A DNA stretch of 64,000 nucleotides from Eudromia elegans. Lineage: Eukaryota > Chordata > Aves > Tinamiformes > Tinamidae. A program made the position numbers and the translations under genes. The notes under the pieces are model-generated. The model ran no database searches. It was not told the origin of the DNA and saw only the letters and a list, made by a program, of their open reading frames with translations. The stretch spans positions 372,001-436,000 of the forward strand of contig PTEX01000168.1 of assembly GCA_003342815.1 (NCBI GenBank), written 5' to 3'. Shown here piece after piece: positions 10,401 through 25,400 of this stretch. Each line of letters begins with the position of its first letter. The stretch's first letter is position 1.

Positions 10401-13400
10401 GATAATTTTACTTGCCAAAGCCAACCACATTTCTTTTTTTTAAATATAAGCTTCTCATAGTACTTTGTATTGTGTAGTGAGCCCGTCTATACACGTGCAA
10501 GGAGAGAATGGAATGACCTCTTTTGGGGAATGGGGGTGTGTATTATGTTTTGTTATGAATTTTTCATGGTGAGTTCATTAAGGTCATATGTGATTGTCCT
10601 TCTTAAAGTTTCCTGGCGTGACATTTATAGACATACAAAATTCACTCCTCATAATAGCTTACCTTAGTAAAGAGTTGTAAGAATTGGAACCTGACACTCT
10701 AATAAATCCGTGACATATTCAGGAACAGAGAGCAAAGTTCAGAATTGCTTAAATTGCATAGGAGCAGATGGAAAACAGACAGCTTGGACCCATGAATTGG
10801 GTAGAGAGCAATTACTGCTCATTGTATGGGCTCATNCAGTTTTTGAATTGATATGACATCAATTTCAGTAATTTGACTGTTCTTCTTCCTAGCTTATTTG
10901 ATGTCAATGAGCGAGAAAAGGAATGAATTTTCTTTTAGTTTCCACTTATATGCTATTTCTTTATCTTTTGTATGTTTTGGTTTTATTTCATTTTAGTATG
11001 TGAGATCTCAAAAGTCTGAAATTTCTGTGTGTGCCTGAGGCAAAGTTGTGCTGTTAACAACGTAAAAAACTGTAGATTTGCTATTTCTTGATAATTTTCT
11101 TCTGTTTCTTTGTCTCTCTTTTGTTATCATAGTACATTTCTAAACAGTAATACAAAAATTTGAACTATTATAAATTAAAAATTAGCATAGGGTGAAAGGA
11201 ACTGTTCAGATACCTTAAATATTTTTTTTATTTAAGGAATCAGTGACTGAAATGCTTTCTTGTAAGACTTGCTGAAGGAGAAATCATGCCTTGATGTGAC
11301 TTATATGCATTTTACTGCATATAAGTGAAAGAAATGTGTGAAATAAGTGTGAAAGAAACTTATGTCTTAGTATACAAGACAAGTGTTCTGGTGAGTTTTG
11401 AGGAGATACTTGTACTAATTTCTTTGGACCTGTTTCTGCAACTTTTCTTTGAGTACTGGGCTATAGGTGTAAAGGGATATTTTTGTAACATTTGGACTGG
11501 TCTTGTGCTCATATCTTTGTTTCTCATCTGAGACATTCTAGATTAGCTTAAATGTTTTGCAAGCTTGTTTGTTTAACTGTTGCTGTTTCCTGATGTATTT
11601 GAAATGCAAATGAAGTTTAAAGCAGAGCTGCTGTGCCTTGCCTGTGGATATTAGCAAATATGATAGTGTTAACATATAGTATGAACAAAATAAATAGGTC
11701 CACGTATGCCAGTTTCATACTGGTGCTTCAAAGATGCAGACAACATTTTCTTTAGCTTTAGTTTTGTGTTGTATTTGTTACAGTATATCAGTATGTCAAC
11801 ACTAGGCCATCTTGTCCCATTAGAATAGCAGAAAAATTGTTTTTGATGTCTAATGTGATATGCTTTGCATCCAGTCTTAATGTGTAGCGACTGAAATATG
11901 TTTATACTCTTCTTTCTCCTACAAACTGTGTTTAAGTATTCTCATTCTCTTNGTGTACTGCCACAGGCATTATAGCTGCCTATGTAACTGATGCTGGACA
12001 AAAGGTATTAGTACCACTCTTGAAGTAACTATTGCCTTGGAACAAGTTCTGTAAAATAGAAAAAATACTTCTGTTAGGTGGAAGAACCACAGAAAGTGAA
12101 AAGAAGAATTGTAGAGGGAAGTCTCACCTGCTTTGTTTGTCATTTCATTGTTAATAGGCTTTCGGAACATACCTACAGTGTACAGAAGGAGAGTACTGCA
12201 CTTTTGCGTGCCTCTTTTGAACCTACATTGTTGGGAGTATCTGGGGAGGACTTTCTATTCTGCCACTGAACAGATTACTTGGTAGAAAGAAAAATAATTG
12301 CCTCTGAAATGCTTCTGGAAATGTAGGAAGAAATCCCAACTGTTGCAGCAGTTCTCTAGATGTGCAGTCTCAGAGGTGTCCTTCAGTAGTAACTCTGACA
12401 CTCTTGAAGCTGTTTTGTTACCTGCCAGACTTTACGTGTGTGTGAAACAGGAGCTGCTTTTGCATCTAGTATTGTTGGGTCTACTGCATCTGTCTGACCC
12501 TCCTGTCTCTTCTTCTCACACGTACTATCCTCTGCAATAAGCATGATCTATTCAACATTGTTGGCTTTGTTATCTTTAAGACTCTGATAAGCATTATGCA
12601 TATCTCAGCATGTGTAAGTCTTTGAAGGGATTAGATCACATAGAACTGTGAAACACTGCATATGTAAAACACACTGACTGCATTGACATTGTCAAAGAAA
12701 CCCATGACACTACCAACCTCTTTTTTTTGCTAGCAGACAGGTGCAGGAGTCTGCAGTGTTGTGCTAGGGCAGGAAGACCCAGGCACGTGGTAGAAAGCAT
12801 ATGTGGGAAGAGCGTGTAGAGCCTGGATCCTCTTTCTTTTTGGAAGAGAACCGCAGGCCATTAGATCTGTCCAGATACTTTTGAAGTAGCTGAAGTGTCC
12901 TGGAATTTTTTCTTACTCAATATATAATTAAGGTGTGGAACTCACTGCTACAGGATGCTTTGTATACCAGAAATAAAGCAAAAGGCTAATACTGGGAGAG
13001 GAGGAGGAGGCAAAGGAGAGGGCTTAAAATAGGATTGTGTGGATTCTAGATGAAAGAAAAAAATGTCTGTGGTGGCTGACATGTAACTTTGTTTTTGTGA
13101 AATCCCTGAGTGTTAGAAAGATATACCAAGATATACACTGTATTTGCTATTTTCAGTTTTTATCCCTAAGAATCCATCTCCAGCAACTGTCAGGATGTAG
13201 ATGGAGAGCCGGGACCTTGGGCTTAGATGATCGTCTTTTCTGACCTAATACTGCCATTAATTCCATTGTGCTCTGGAAATGCATGCAGATGTAGAGCCTC
13301 TGAGGTCTCTCTTTGCATTTAGCTTGCAAAATTGGTCTTAGATTAGGTGGCCATTAGCTGCACATTACGGCTACAAAAGTGTGCCTTCTTCCTGTGTGTT

Positions 13401-16400
13401 TCCTGTTTGAGCCGTTTCTTAATTTTCTGAACCTATCTCTGAAATAACGGCTGCTGTTCTCATCTTTGTGCCCTCTCCACTTGGCGAAGCGTGGGTGCTT
13501 TTGGGGAGGCGAAGGGGAGAGGGAAGCAACAGTGTGCAGCAAGACTGGAAAGCAGCAGCTCTTGGGTGAGAGCACTGGGCCAGTGCTGCTGCAGGTCTGG
13601 AGGCAGGGGCAGGGACCTGGGGGCTGTCCATCCATATTGCATTCATATACTGCTTTCCTATGTGTCATGTCTACTAAAATTATATATAGAGCTGCATGTG
13701 ATATTTGGTAGAGTTAACACAGAGCTCTTCAGACAATGTGCAAGAAATGACTGCTGTTTTTGCCTATTTTAGGACTTAATTCTCCAGCCTTTCATTTACC
13801 CCAGACAAATAGAAGCAGTGCAAATTGCTTCTTAATGCTTGGCCATGGATGTTCTGGCCCTAGCTCTTAACAGATACAAGTAATTATGGTGGTGCTATCC
13901 TTCCAGTTGTGCCTGTGTGTTCCGTTGATTGTGTCCATGGAATTACAGACNGCGACTTGGGTGTCAGGTAACTTCAGGACTGTGGTGGAGCAGCATCCTG
14001 GCTCAGCAAATAAGCAGACGTCATGCTTTGAAAACAGATGGACAAGAGTACAGGCAGCCTAGAGACCACATATGTGCAGCGAGTGTGGGTGTTAAGGTCA
14101 GAATTTCTCAAACAAGAGTGTCTAAATTACTGTGCCCTACTTATCCAACTGTGAGCTGGATTAATGAAAGAGAGTTTGGACAGAGAAGTACTTTGGGTAC
14201 ACTTAGTGGAAGAAGAGAGAGATGTTTTCTTTTGTGTCTGTACAGGTGGCCCTTTTGAAGCAAGCCAAAATAAGCTTCCTCACCTGGGCAACAGCCTCAA
14301 TAGGTTGGCAGGGTGTGAATCCATTTCCTATGTGTGTAAAGAAAAGTGTTAGAGTTTGCCAGTGTATAGCCTTTCATTTCCTTTTTTTTTTTTTTTTCCC
14401 CTTAAAAAAAAATTCTTCCTTGGCCATCAAGGTAGGCTGAGGCTTTTTTTTTTTTTTTTTTTTCCCCCTTTCTTTTGACCTTAGGCTGTTCTAAAGCAGA
14501 AAACTAGTAATAGTGAAATATTGGTTTAGAAGAACATTAATGTACAGGGGATTCTAGAGTGAACGAGGCAATGCTGTCAATGGTTCAGATTGTTCTTAAT
14601 TACAATAATGGCATTAGAGGAGCTGCAGTTGCTGTCGGGCACAAAAGGAGATAATGATAATGTCAGAGTGCTCAGTGTAAATGCAGTATAATGTATTGCA
14701 GTACCGGATTCAAAAAATGATATGCCTAACTTGTCGTCAGAGTGCATGAAGAAGAATAATGGTAAAAGACCAGAATAGTTCCTGTGCACTGTTGCAACTA
14801 CTTTTTTTATTTGTTTTTTTGGTGGCCTCTGCATTTAGGCTTAAGAAGAAATGTCAGCTGCCGTATCTTTAANTGATTTATATTAATTTTACTGGAAGGG
14901 ATACTCATATCTGTCCTCTTTTCTTGGAATTAAAAGAGGATTGTTGTTTTTAGAAGGGAAGCAAACAGGTATTGGCTCAGAACTGTCATATCCTCAACCC
15001 ATTTGATATTGTGTCTATTAAAAATAGAATAAAAAAATATAAATACTGTAGATTTGGCCCTGAGTCAATATTTCCAACCCCTGTAGCCTCTGGAAATGAG
15101 TCCAGATCTACTTGATGCATGTGATCACTGTTTATAATGAGCCAAAGAAAAAAAATCAACCCTTGAGTTCTGGAGATGTCTCAAAGCTGGATTTGAATTT
15201 TGTGGCTACAGGCCAAATCTGCACTGCAGTACTTGTAAGCATTTGAAGGCCTATGCTGTTCACTTGAGTTCATTACCATAGAGGATGAGAGTTTACCATC
15301 TTACTAGAGAAGGATTTTTAAAAAAAAAAAAGAAAAAAGACATATAACAAAGTGCTTCATGGTTTCAGATTCTTGTCACTGCCTTGTAATTCTGAAATGT
15401 AGATAAGAACAGATATAAACTGGGAAATAATGATGGTGTTTTTTGTTACTATGAGTGTTTTATTTCATTTATGCCTTGGATTGAAAAAAGAAAAAAAGGT
15501 ATCATCCAGTAGGTTTAAACCTTTGTTATTTTCATATTGTTTAACTGAGTTGAAACTGTTACTTACCATTGAAACTATATATATAGAATCTGCATAAAAT
15601 TTACTTTAGGAGTTCCTGCTCAGTGCCAGCAGGCTTTGTTTATAACTGCTTTGCAGAAAGGGCAGTAGGGTGCAGGTGCTCCATAGGGCACAAGGTGGCT
15701 CCAGTTGACGAGGAAAGATGGCGAGAGTGCAGTGAGGCCAGAAGGGAGGGGGCAGGAATCAGCTTCGAGGATGTCGGGGCGGTGCGGAAAGTCTCCCACT
15801 GCTGCAGAGCTCGTATTCTGAATGTGAACTGAGCTGTTTGCCTCTGTTTGGGGGAGCTTGTGTCCGATGTTAGAGCAGGTCTAGTAAATTTTTAATATGT
15901 TTTGCTTCTCTAAATTCATTTTTTGAAGGGCTTATCCCAGTGGATTTTGTCAGACATTCTGAGTGAGGTTGTTTTTCTTTTGAGTGAAAAGTAGAAACAC
16001 CATGTAAAGAACGGCATTGCCATGGTNTGCTACAGAGAAAACAGAGCTGACGTGTGTTCTTTTGGAGAGGAAATGAAAATAAGCTGGGCAAAAGGGTAAA
16101 GCAGANACTCAAAGGTTCATGAGAGAGCTTTTCTCAAGATCGTTGAAATCTGAGAGTTTTGGGGGAAACAAAATGAGTTGACTAGAAAATCTAATAAACA
16201 ATCAAAAATATTTTGTGACTCTTGTTGGTCCTGCACTCTGTAATAGTATATTTGTTTCAGAATCTTCTGAAAGTGATTGAGTTTGTTGTTTCTATATCTA
16301 ATGCAGTAATAGTGGCTAATAATGTACCTTCGTCTGAGCAGCTCAAAATGTTTGAGAACTTTCAAGTGAAGACAAAAAGAGGAAAATGTTGTGTCCCTCT

Positions 16401-19400
16401 GGATGCATGGAGAAACTGAGGCAGGGAAAGATGAAGCAAGGTGATTTGGTTATGTGACATTCAGCGGAATAAAGAGTAGAAGTTGTCCTGTTATTCACTG
16501 ATTTTGTTAGATTTTTTTTAAATTCTGTTGCATGACTTGGTAATGTTTAGATTTTTATCTGAAACTGAACTTCTAACTGGAATTTTGAACTATTCTTCTA
16601 ACAACAGCTTGTCTGCTTTTTTTTTTTTGGTGTGAATTTTGCATTAGGGTCTGGTTTTTATAGGTTAAGTACTGTTGCAGCAGTTGTTATGTTAAAGCAA
16701 TAGCATTTCTTGAAGTGCACTTTACCTCTGTCACCGAGGGAAAGGATTTGGTTAAGACGTTTAAGCAGTTTTGCTTAATAACTGTCTTTAGGTCTTTTGT
16801 GCTGTAATGGCATGTGTTAAAACAAAATCATAAACCTTAACTTTGCTGACTTATTTATTTTAGAAACCTTTAAAAGTTTACAGTTTTCTTCTCTAATATC
16901 TCTTATTAAATAAGGAAAATACACAAGGCATAAAAAATACCTAATATTAAAAGCAGAATAGTGAAACCCACAAATCTTTCTTTATAGGTTCTCCATAGTT
17001 TATCAAAAGTTAGCTGTAAACAAGCATACAATTAGTAACTTCCAATATTGGATCCAATCCACTTGNTCTTCATTCAGACAGACTGCCTGTTAAGGTCAAA
17101 GAAAGTTTTGACTGAATAAGGAATAAAACAACTGGCCCTAGTTTTAGGACATATAGGGCCAGATTGTGAGTCACAGCCAGCTTAGAAGCGTACAGCTCCA
17201 GTGACTCCAGATCTCATGCATAATAGGCAGATTCTTCACCCTGTTATGATGGTACTTTATTAACATGTCAAACACAGAAGAAAAAGCTGTCTATTTTATG
17301 GCTGTTTAGACCCTTATTAGCATGTCTTAGTGTTTTATATTTTTGAGTTGAAAATATGCAAATATATCTTTAAAAACATTTCCCTGTTTTCATGAGAGAA
17401 TGAAGAAAATAGAAGTAATCAAAAATTGGAATTAAATACTTGTATAGTTTGGCCAATTAATAAATCTGCAGTTGCAGAATAGAAGGTCTGTGGGCTGGAG
17501 CTGGCTCTTAACTTAATGTTAACTTGCATTTAATTAGCCAGACCAGATGGAAGCTGGCTAAGCTTCGCATGAAGGCTTATGGGAAAAAGCCATAATCTTC
17601 CATTTTGTCAAAAGAACTAATGCCACAGATTAAAGGTCGGTGTTCTTTTCAAAACTTAGAGTGGAGGCATAGTGGCAGACAGCAAGAAACAGCAAGGCCA
17701 CTAACAAATTAGCTTAACCCCTAAATGACTGTTATGGGAGCTCCGCTTCATTTGTTTCCATAGATCACACTCTTGGTCTGCAGTTTCAAAAAAAAAAAAA
17801 TCCCAAAGAGATAAAGATGGCTATAAATTTTATTTTATCTGGAAAGCAGGCTTGTGTCTCAGCAATTAGCATGGGCAGAGAGAAGAATTTTTGAAGAAAA
17901 GTGTTCCTGTACAGCTGAGTAAAAATTTATGCTGCTCAGATACTAAGCTCTTTGAATCGATCTGACAAGCCACTTAATACTGTGCTAACAATAANCATGC
18001 AAGCAAGTCAAGAAACCTTTCATATACATACGTGGATCTGGCCAGAATGCACAGAGTTGAACCATAGTCACATACTTTGTGAATACTTGAAAATGTAATA
18101 GAGTGAAGTGGATCTGTCAGTTGCTGTCTTTGCATATCTTGCTTACAGTGGAAATACTTGTGCGAAGTCTAGCCTGGGGAATCTCTTGGTCTTGGAGTTG
18201 GTAAGAAACGTGCTATTGATTTAAATGGATGTTTTGGATCTTTGGATCAGAAAGAGGAATGAGTACAATTAAGAATTTGGGACAGTTGCTGGAGACGAAA
18301 ATGTAGGTTCTGCTGCCTATTCTATTGAGTATTCCATGAATTATCTTATGCAAAGTGAAATGGTTTCAGCAGAAAGGATCAGTACAACTCCACTTCAAGC
18401 TGCTATATAGGCTGGTGATTGTAATGTTCACCTGAAGCTGGGTGTTTTCACTTCAGATTGGAGAAACTGATACTCTTGATGACCTTACTGTTCACTGGGA
18501 TTTTGGATAAAGGAAGGGTGTTGCATTTGCTGTGAATTGACTTAAACATCTTTTGTAAACATCTAAACTGGAGGANGATGTAATTTATCTTTTATGAGGC
18601 AGGATTGTGCTTGAGCCGGGTTTGAGCAGCTGTTTCCACATCGAAAAATAGAGAGNAAGTTGTCTGGTAGACATTACCAGCGGAGGCGTGTGCACTTGTA
18701 GAGGTAGTAGGAATGTTTTGGAACGTAAATACAAACCAGGCCTAGATTCCCAAAGATGTACTCAGTTTCTCACAGACTCCTACGAATCTAACAGCGTATT
18801 TCCTTTTGAAAAACTCTGGAGCCTTCTTCAATTTTTTAAAACAAATTTGTTCCTAGAGTAACTTGCCTATGATTTATCAGATAGGTCACTTTAACAGTGG
18901 CCCAAAGTTTGTTACCATATGGTGGCTGCACCAAACAGGTAAAATTATCTGGATGAGATCACTTCTTAAGAAGAGTTAGTATCTTGCAAATCTCTGTTAA
19001 TAATCTGCACTTATGAACAGTCCCAGGAGACCAACATAGGGGACTGAATGAACCTGAAAAGCTCTGCAGCCTACTTAGGAGTCCCATTCAGTATGCTGTG
19101 GTAAGAAAATCTCTGCTGCTGTTCTCTCTACCTTTCATAGGGCATGGATAAGCACAGGACTCCCACCCTACACTCTGCAAGGTGGAGGGGGAGAATAAAA
19201 AAAAGGGGAAACAGCTGCAATTAGAATACATACAGATTTGGTATCCTACTAAATTTACTCTTAGAGATGTATGGGGGGCGAGGGGAGAGGAGGTGCCCTG
19301 AGTATGTATATAACTACAGAAGCTTTACTCACTTTTCTCATTGTTAAAGAATTATATCCTGAGGAGAAGAATTTTACTAGTCACCATTTACTAGACCATA

Positions 19401-22400
19401 CTTATCTACAGTTACCAAATGGTGGCACTGGAGATACCACAGTTATTTTCCATTCTGTGTTACTGACATATTTCAGATACCACTTGATGACTAAATACTT
19501 GCCCAGAATGTTAAGTTTAAAAACAGTCCTAGCTGCAAATGACAGAAGTAGCATTTGTTTATCTTATGACTGACTTCAGCCATTGTAAANGAAAAGAACT
19601 ATGGGAATAGGTAATATACTTTTTTGAAATGTATAAGTAGTAGGTAAATATTTTTGTAAATATTTACTATGTAAATATGTATATATTTATTTTTAATTTC
19701 CAGTCAAATAAAACTTGCATTCCACATGGAAACATAGTATCTCTTCTCTGATAAATGCACACTACCTCAATTGGAGAGCATTGTGCAGCCCAGTAGGATT
19801 TGACCCAGCAATTATATTTGAAAAGTACATCAGGGACAAAATAACTCATTAGCCTGTAATGATAGTATGATAGGTATCTTCAGATGGAGATCATATTCAG
19901 TTTTGTAAGGGCATAAGCATCTACAAATTCTGTTCTCATTAAAATTCTGTTATAAAAGGCATTGTAGAAATCAAGAGTTTGAGAACTGCCCTTTTGATGG
20001 AAGTACTATGCAGTACGAAACTTGCCAAAAACTAATGGATCGTTTACAGGAAATTGGAAGTTAAAGTGGATGAGTCAGTCTACTTTAAGGCTGAANAGTT
20101 TCCACTGAACTTAAATAATAAATGCCAAGACTTAGAGACAGCACAGTCAGCCGCAGCATTTTCTCCTCCTGCTTCATCCAGGTGCTGTAAAGGTTTCTCT
20201 GTTTAGAAGAGTCTTCTTTGTCTTTTAGTTCACCAAGCTTTAAAGGTGTTGACATGCGTATTTGTTAACATTATAGTAACCTTTGGAGAAGCAGCAGCAA
20301 CCAAGTATTTTTATCTTCTGCTTCAAAGAATTTGCCACAGAGTATGGAACAGAATGTGCAGAATGTGCAGTTTCTGCTTTCAGGGAATCTATCTACCACC
20401 CTTTTTTTTTTTTTTTTTTTTTTTTTTTGACATCAGTCTGTAGAAAAGGAGAGGAATAAATATGTAATCTATGTTAGCTTCACACTGTTAAAGGGACTCA
20501 GGCCATTTATTTCTTGGCATGTACAAGGATTTAGATGTACATATTGAAATATATAAAGCATCAGAAAACAAAGGAAAAAGGAATAATTCGTATTATTTCA
20601 GATTTGTAACAAATTCTGTGCCTGATGATGTTTATATAGCACCACTTTTTACCAAGATACTAAATTAATCTATCTCTTTGTAGGAAATAAAGGAAAACCT
20701 GAGGTGTTTCTGTATACAAACACAACTTTTTCCTTAATATGAAATATTTATTTGATAGCTTTGCATGTTAAGAGTCATAGAAGGCTTACATGACCTTGTG
20801 AGTAGACCTCAATTCTTTGCTGTTGCATTGAAAGTCCCATTTGCCAAATTATATCAACATTTAAAACTTCTGAGGATTGTGGAGTTGGAGAATTCCTACA
20901 TATGGAAAAAACATAGGACTCTGGGGTGCTGCAAGAGGAGTGGTGGAAGTAGGTGGTTACTCTGCCTATGCCCTTGGTGTTTCTGAAGTGGCTCCTAAGC
21001 CTTTTCACTCTGCACAGTAGCTCTGTAGCTCCTAAGCTCAGACTTAAGAGTTTGGGTATGAACTTAGGAAAACTAGAGCATGTTACCATATGAAGTTCTT
21101 GCAAAGTTGGTCATATGTTTCATGGTGAAATTTAAGATGAACAAGGCTAATGTTATTCAAAGACTTAGCCACTCTTTCAATTAAAGAACAGGCCTGGATC
21201 AGGAGGGAAGAATTTCTAGTCCCACCCCCCCCAGCCTTCTTTTTCAAAACATTTCAAATTTCTCAAAACATATGACTGAGGTTTGTAAAGCAACCAAGAG
21301 AATTTTGCTGCACTGACTTGCTAGAAGTTCTATTGCTGAATCTACTGTGTGGCTCTGAAATACGGTCTAGGGCAAACTCCTGAGTAACTGTGTCAGACTC
21401 AGCTGCATTAATGGCCAATGCTGTGTACCTGGAGAGGAGGATCCAACAGGGCAAGTCTGTACTTCTGTGTGGGAATGCTCTCCTGGCCTCTGACAGTTTG
21501 TCGGTTGAGAACTTTTGCATTTACATTTACTAAACTTCCCTGCAAAGATTTTCTTTCCATTTGGCCATTGATAATGTGAAATTTTTAGTATCCTTAATGT
21601 GCTGCGTAAAAGAGTTTCTCAGTTCTTCTTTCTGAAGCTCCATCCCTTAATCTTGGATTTTTTTTTTTTTTTAAAAGAAACAAAAGGAAAAAAAGGAACA
21701 CCTTTTCTGGCTGCACTTTCCCTGTCGTCTTTGTCTACCCCAGTTGTGTGGTACTGAGAATATACTGTGACTTGTATTTGATGCTAATGCTGTAGTAAAT
21801 TAGCTGTAAAATGGAAATTCGAGTCTCTGCAACTTGCTTGGTGCCCCCTTCCTTGTGTCAACCTGAGTGTGCGAGGCTGTGCAATGAAAGGGATCAAAGA
21901 ACTGATATAAGGTAGAACTAACCTATTTGTGTTGATTGCTTCGTTATGAAATACTTTACTGGTCTGATTTACCATAAGGTCATGTGGATGCTTGTGCTAG
22001 TACAAGAGAGAAACATTTGGCGGGAATGAGCAGCAAGTTTGGGAAGAGGTATGATTATCCTTTTCAAAAGCAGAGCCAATTTACTTCAGATTAAACTTCT
22101 GGTCAGATTATGGCACAGGTCCCTGCATTAAATTTGGATACTTAACTGTTGTGTCGCTTAATTTCCGTGCATGTGAAATGGGCCAGTAATGAAGATTCAA
22201 TTTGAAAGACCACTTAAACTTTCTAGATGAGAAGTGCTAAGGGTTATTAAGTGTGAATGCAGTGAATGGCTTGTGGGGCAGGTGTGACTTAAATAAATGG
22301 TTTGAAATCCTGTGATTTAGTTCTAGATTTAATTGAAAGTTGTAGTCCCAACAATTGGTGCCAGTCTGCTAGGGCTTAAAAGCAAAGCCCTGAAGTCTAT

Positions 22401-25400
22401 CATTTAATACTTTACAGGACAGCATTCAAGAATACGCACTTATCACTGAACATGTGTTTGTACTATTCCCATGGAATGCTCTTCATTAACATCTGTTAGT
22501 TGCTGTTAGTGCATTTGATGCTTATTATTATAAGCTCTGCTAGGTCAAATTAGCAAAAAAAAATTTAAAACAAGAATCATTTTTCTCTGAGTTAAAACAT
22601 AACTGGTAGGCACTTGTGTGAATGATGTTATCATTGACATAGGAGAGTTTTCAGCGAGAGTATCTTTGTTGATAGAATGGTTTTCCTTTCTCAAATACTA
22701 ATGCTAGGTTTAAAATTAAGAGAGAGGCTAAAGAGGTACAACGAAAAATAAGATGCTCTTGCAGAGAAAGAGCCATAGATGATATCTAATCTACACATTT
22801 TGCACAATTTATACTTCAAAAGTAGATCTTTTTTTGTAAAAGTTGCACCTGGTTAATCTTTGACAAATAAGGAAATTTTGTTTGGGTTTTTTTGTATCGA
22901 ACTAAAATGATTATTTTTGTATATGATATTATTTCTCACCTAAGTTTTACATATTTTTGGCTGCATAAAGAGATGTAAAATTGATACTAGGTAAATTGTT
23001 TCAATGTGAGCAACCAGAGTATTAGTTAGGAATCCAAACTTTTCTGGTCCCATTAATTATAAAACTGCCTGACCTCTCTTGCTTATTGTAACACTGCTTT
23101 GCATTCTAGTTCATGAGTCATGAGCATATAATAAATGGGATTTTGTTAAAATCAGAAAAAAAAGCACAACGGCTGCTTGCATCTTAATGAGATTGTGGAA
23201 AGCTAAGATTTTGGCATGTGTTCATCTGTACATATTGGAGTGGGCTTATTATATAATAACTTCAATAAAAATTAGATCTACATTAGACATTAGAAGAAGG
23301 TTGTGGACACATGTTTCTGGGAGTGGCTATAAGAACTTACTGCAAGGGAAGGTTCACTCATTTGTGCAATTCTACCTAAAAAATACATAGGGTAATGTTC
23401 AAAGCAGTGATAAAGAATCTAAAGGCAGGAACCAATGAATATCAACATTAATTTTTGTGGTGTTTGCCCTGCAAAAAAACCTCCAGCTATGTACTAATTC
23501 TGTTTCTTTCTTTTGCTTTCCCAAAACATTTAGAAATTAACTAAAAAAGTCTTAAAATATTTCAATAAACTGGTCTTTTAAAAAAAAANACAACTTTTTT
23601 TTCAGAGAAATAAACTCTTTAGTCCCGATAACCTGCACTATTATAGCACAGCAAGACAGGGCTGCAGGGCTGTGACAGAGCAGTGTTTAACCCACTCCAT
23701 GTGCAGTAGTTGCGGAGTTAAAACTGAGAGACGTCTGAGCAAGGACTGATCACAGTATTTCAGTTCCTGAAAACAGCACATGTTGATGTCTGTAGGCTTT
23801 TAAATGTTTAAGAAGATTTAACCCCTACATGTCTGTGGAACTGTTTTGTTTTGATGCTTAGTATCTGAGAATGCATTGCAGGATTTAAATGAGTCTTTAC
23901 TGTGCTCTCGGTTAGGTGGGGAAATGAGGGCATGGAGTCAGGATACAGCTTTGTGCTGCGCTGAGAGTAGCTGACCCCAGGACTGTGCTGCTGGTTCTTG
24001 GTGCTCTGGACAATATACTGCCTTTTGATGATGAGACTTCTTTCTACCTCCCTAGTTTTTGCTTACTTTCAAGGCATTTTGTTCTTTTGTTGCTTTAAAG
24101 CTTTTTTCATGAGGAACCGGCCACTTGCTAATTTATGTACCAGATAAGAAGTTGTACATAACCTTAATAAAAGCCTTCTTTGGTTGTGTTCCCCCACCGC
24201 CCCTTTTTTCTTCCTTCTATTTTCTGGTGACCCTGCTTTGACTTCTTATTACCTTGTAAGAAGTAGAAGGATCAGGCTGTTAAGTTGAAGTGAATTATGA
24301 AATACTCAAACCTCTTCTCTACCCACTGAAATACCAACCTCATACAGACTGCCTAGTCACAGAGGCATCTCAAAGAAAATTTTAGTAGACTTTTTCTTTG
24401 TAGAAAAATGTGACATGTATATGTTAATTCTAGCTTAGATTGCAGTTATGTAGGATAAAAATAGAAAATTCACTGGATCCCTCATGCCACACAGTGTTCT
24501 ACTTTTGTTCATTTAAAAAATGAATTTTGGATTAAAAAAATATACTGCAGGGTTCCACACTTTATTCAAGGAGTTAAAAGTCTGGAGCTGTGCTTGATGA
24601 GCCAGATGGTGTTTAACAGTAACATTGTTCATATTGTTTAGATTATCCTGTTGCAAGTACAGAGCCTCGTTTACCTTTTATGGAAGAAAGTGTGGAAAAT
24701 TGACCACAGATGTAAGTAACCAAGAATGATGGCTGAGGCAATTCTTACCAGGCCTCCCTCTCTAACGCGCCTGATCCTGCAGATAAAAATAAATAGAGAA
24801 ATGTGAGGCAGCACGAGAAATATCTAGTGTTACCTATTTAAGTGTTTCAGTGCTGTGAGTTACTAAAATCTTTATTTTCTTAAACTGAGGTTTCTTCACA
24901 TTGAACTGGTTTCAGTCTTTCAGTGTAGGCAATCTGAATGTAGATTTTTATCCAGGTACTAAATAGCACATCATTATATAGCTTTTCCACTTGGTATTTT
25001 TTTTAGGGAGAGTAGAGTAGGGACAGGGAGAGGCCAACTGCACTGACCTCAAACAGCTTATACTCCAAAAATCTTCATGAGAAGGTTGATACCCATTTTG
25101 TACTGTGACAAGAGAGCACAAACTCCCCATTAATATTGATTTGATTGGTATCAGAAGCAAAGACTGTGCCAAATTAATTAGAGGTAGTCTATTGTTACTT
25201 GTAATAATGGAGTCTGCTGGGTCTGTAAAACATTTTGTGAGACAGTTCCAGACTGAAATAAACTTTTTTTAGACAGGTATCTCTTTTGTGTTTTATCTAG
25301 AATTGGAAGGTTCAGGGCTTAAACAGAACAAAGAGAGAATGCTACAAATGAAAGCAATAAAGCCTTGTTTTATAAAGTCCTTTTGTTTTCTGTCAGTTTT

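Noticed and set aside
13354-13772. Several overlapping frames on both strands (up to 104 codons)
   Set aside because: Overlap in many phases in a GC-richer patch points to low stop density, not to a gene.
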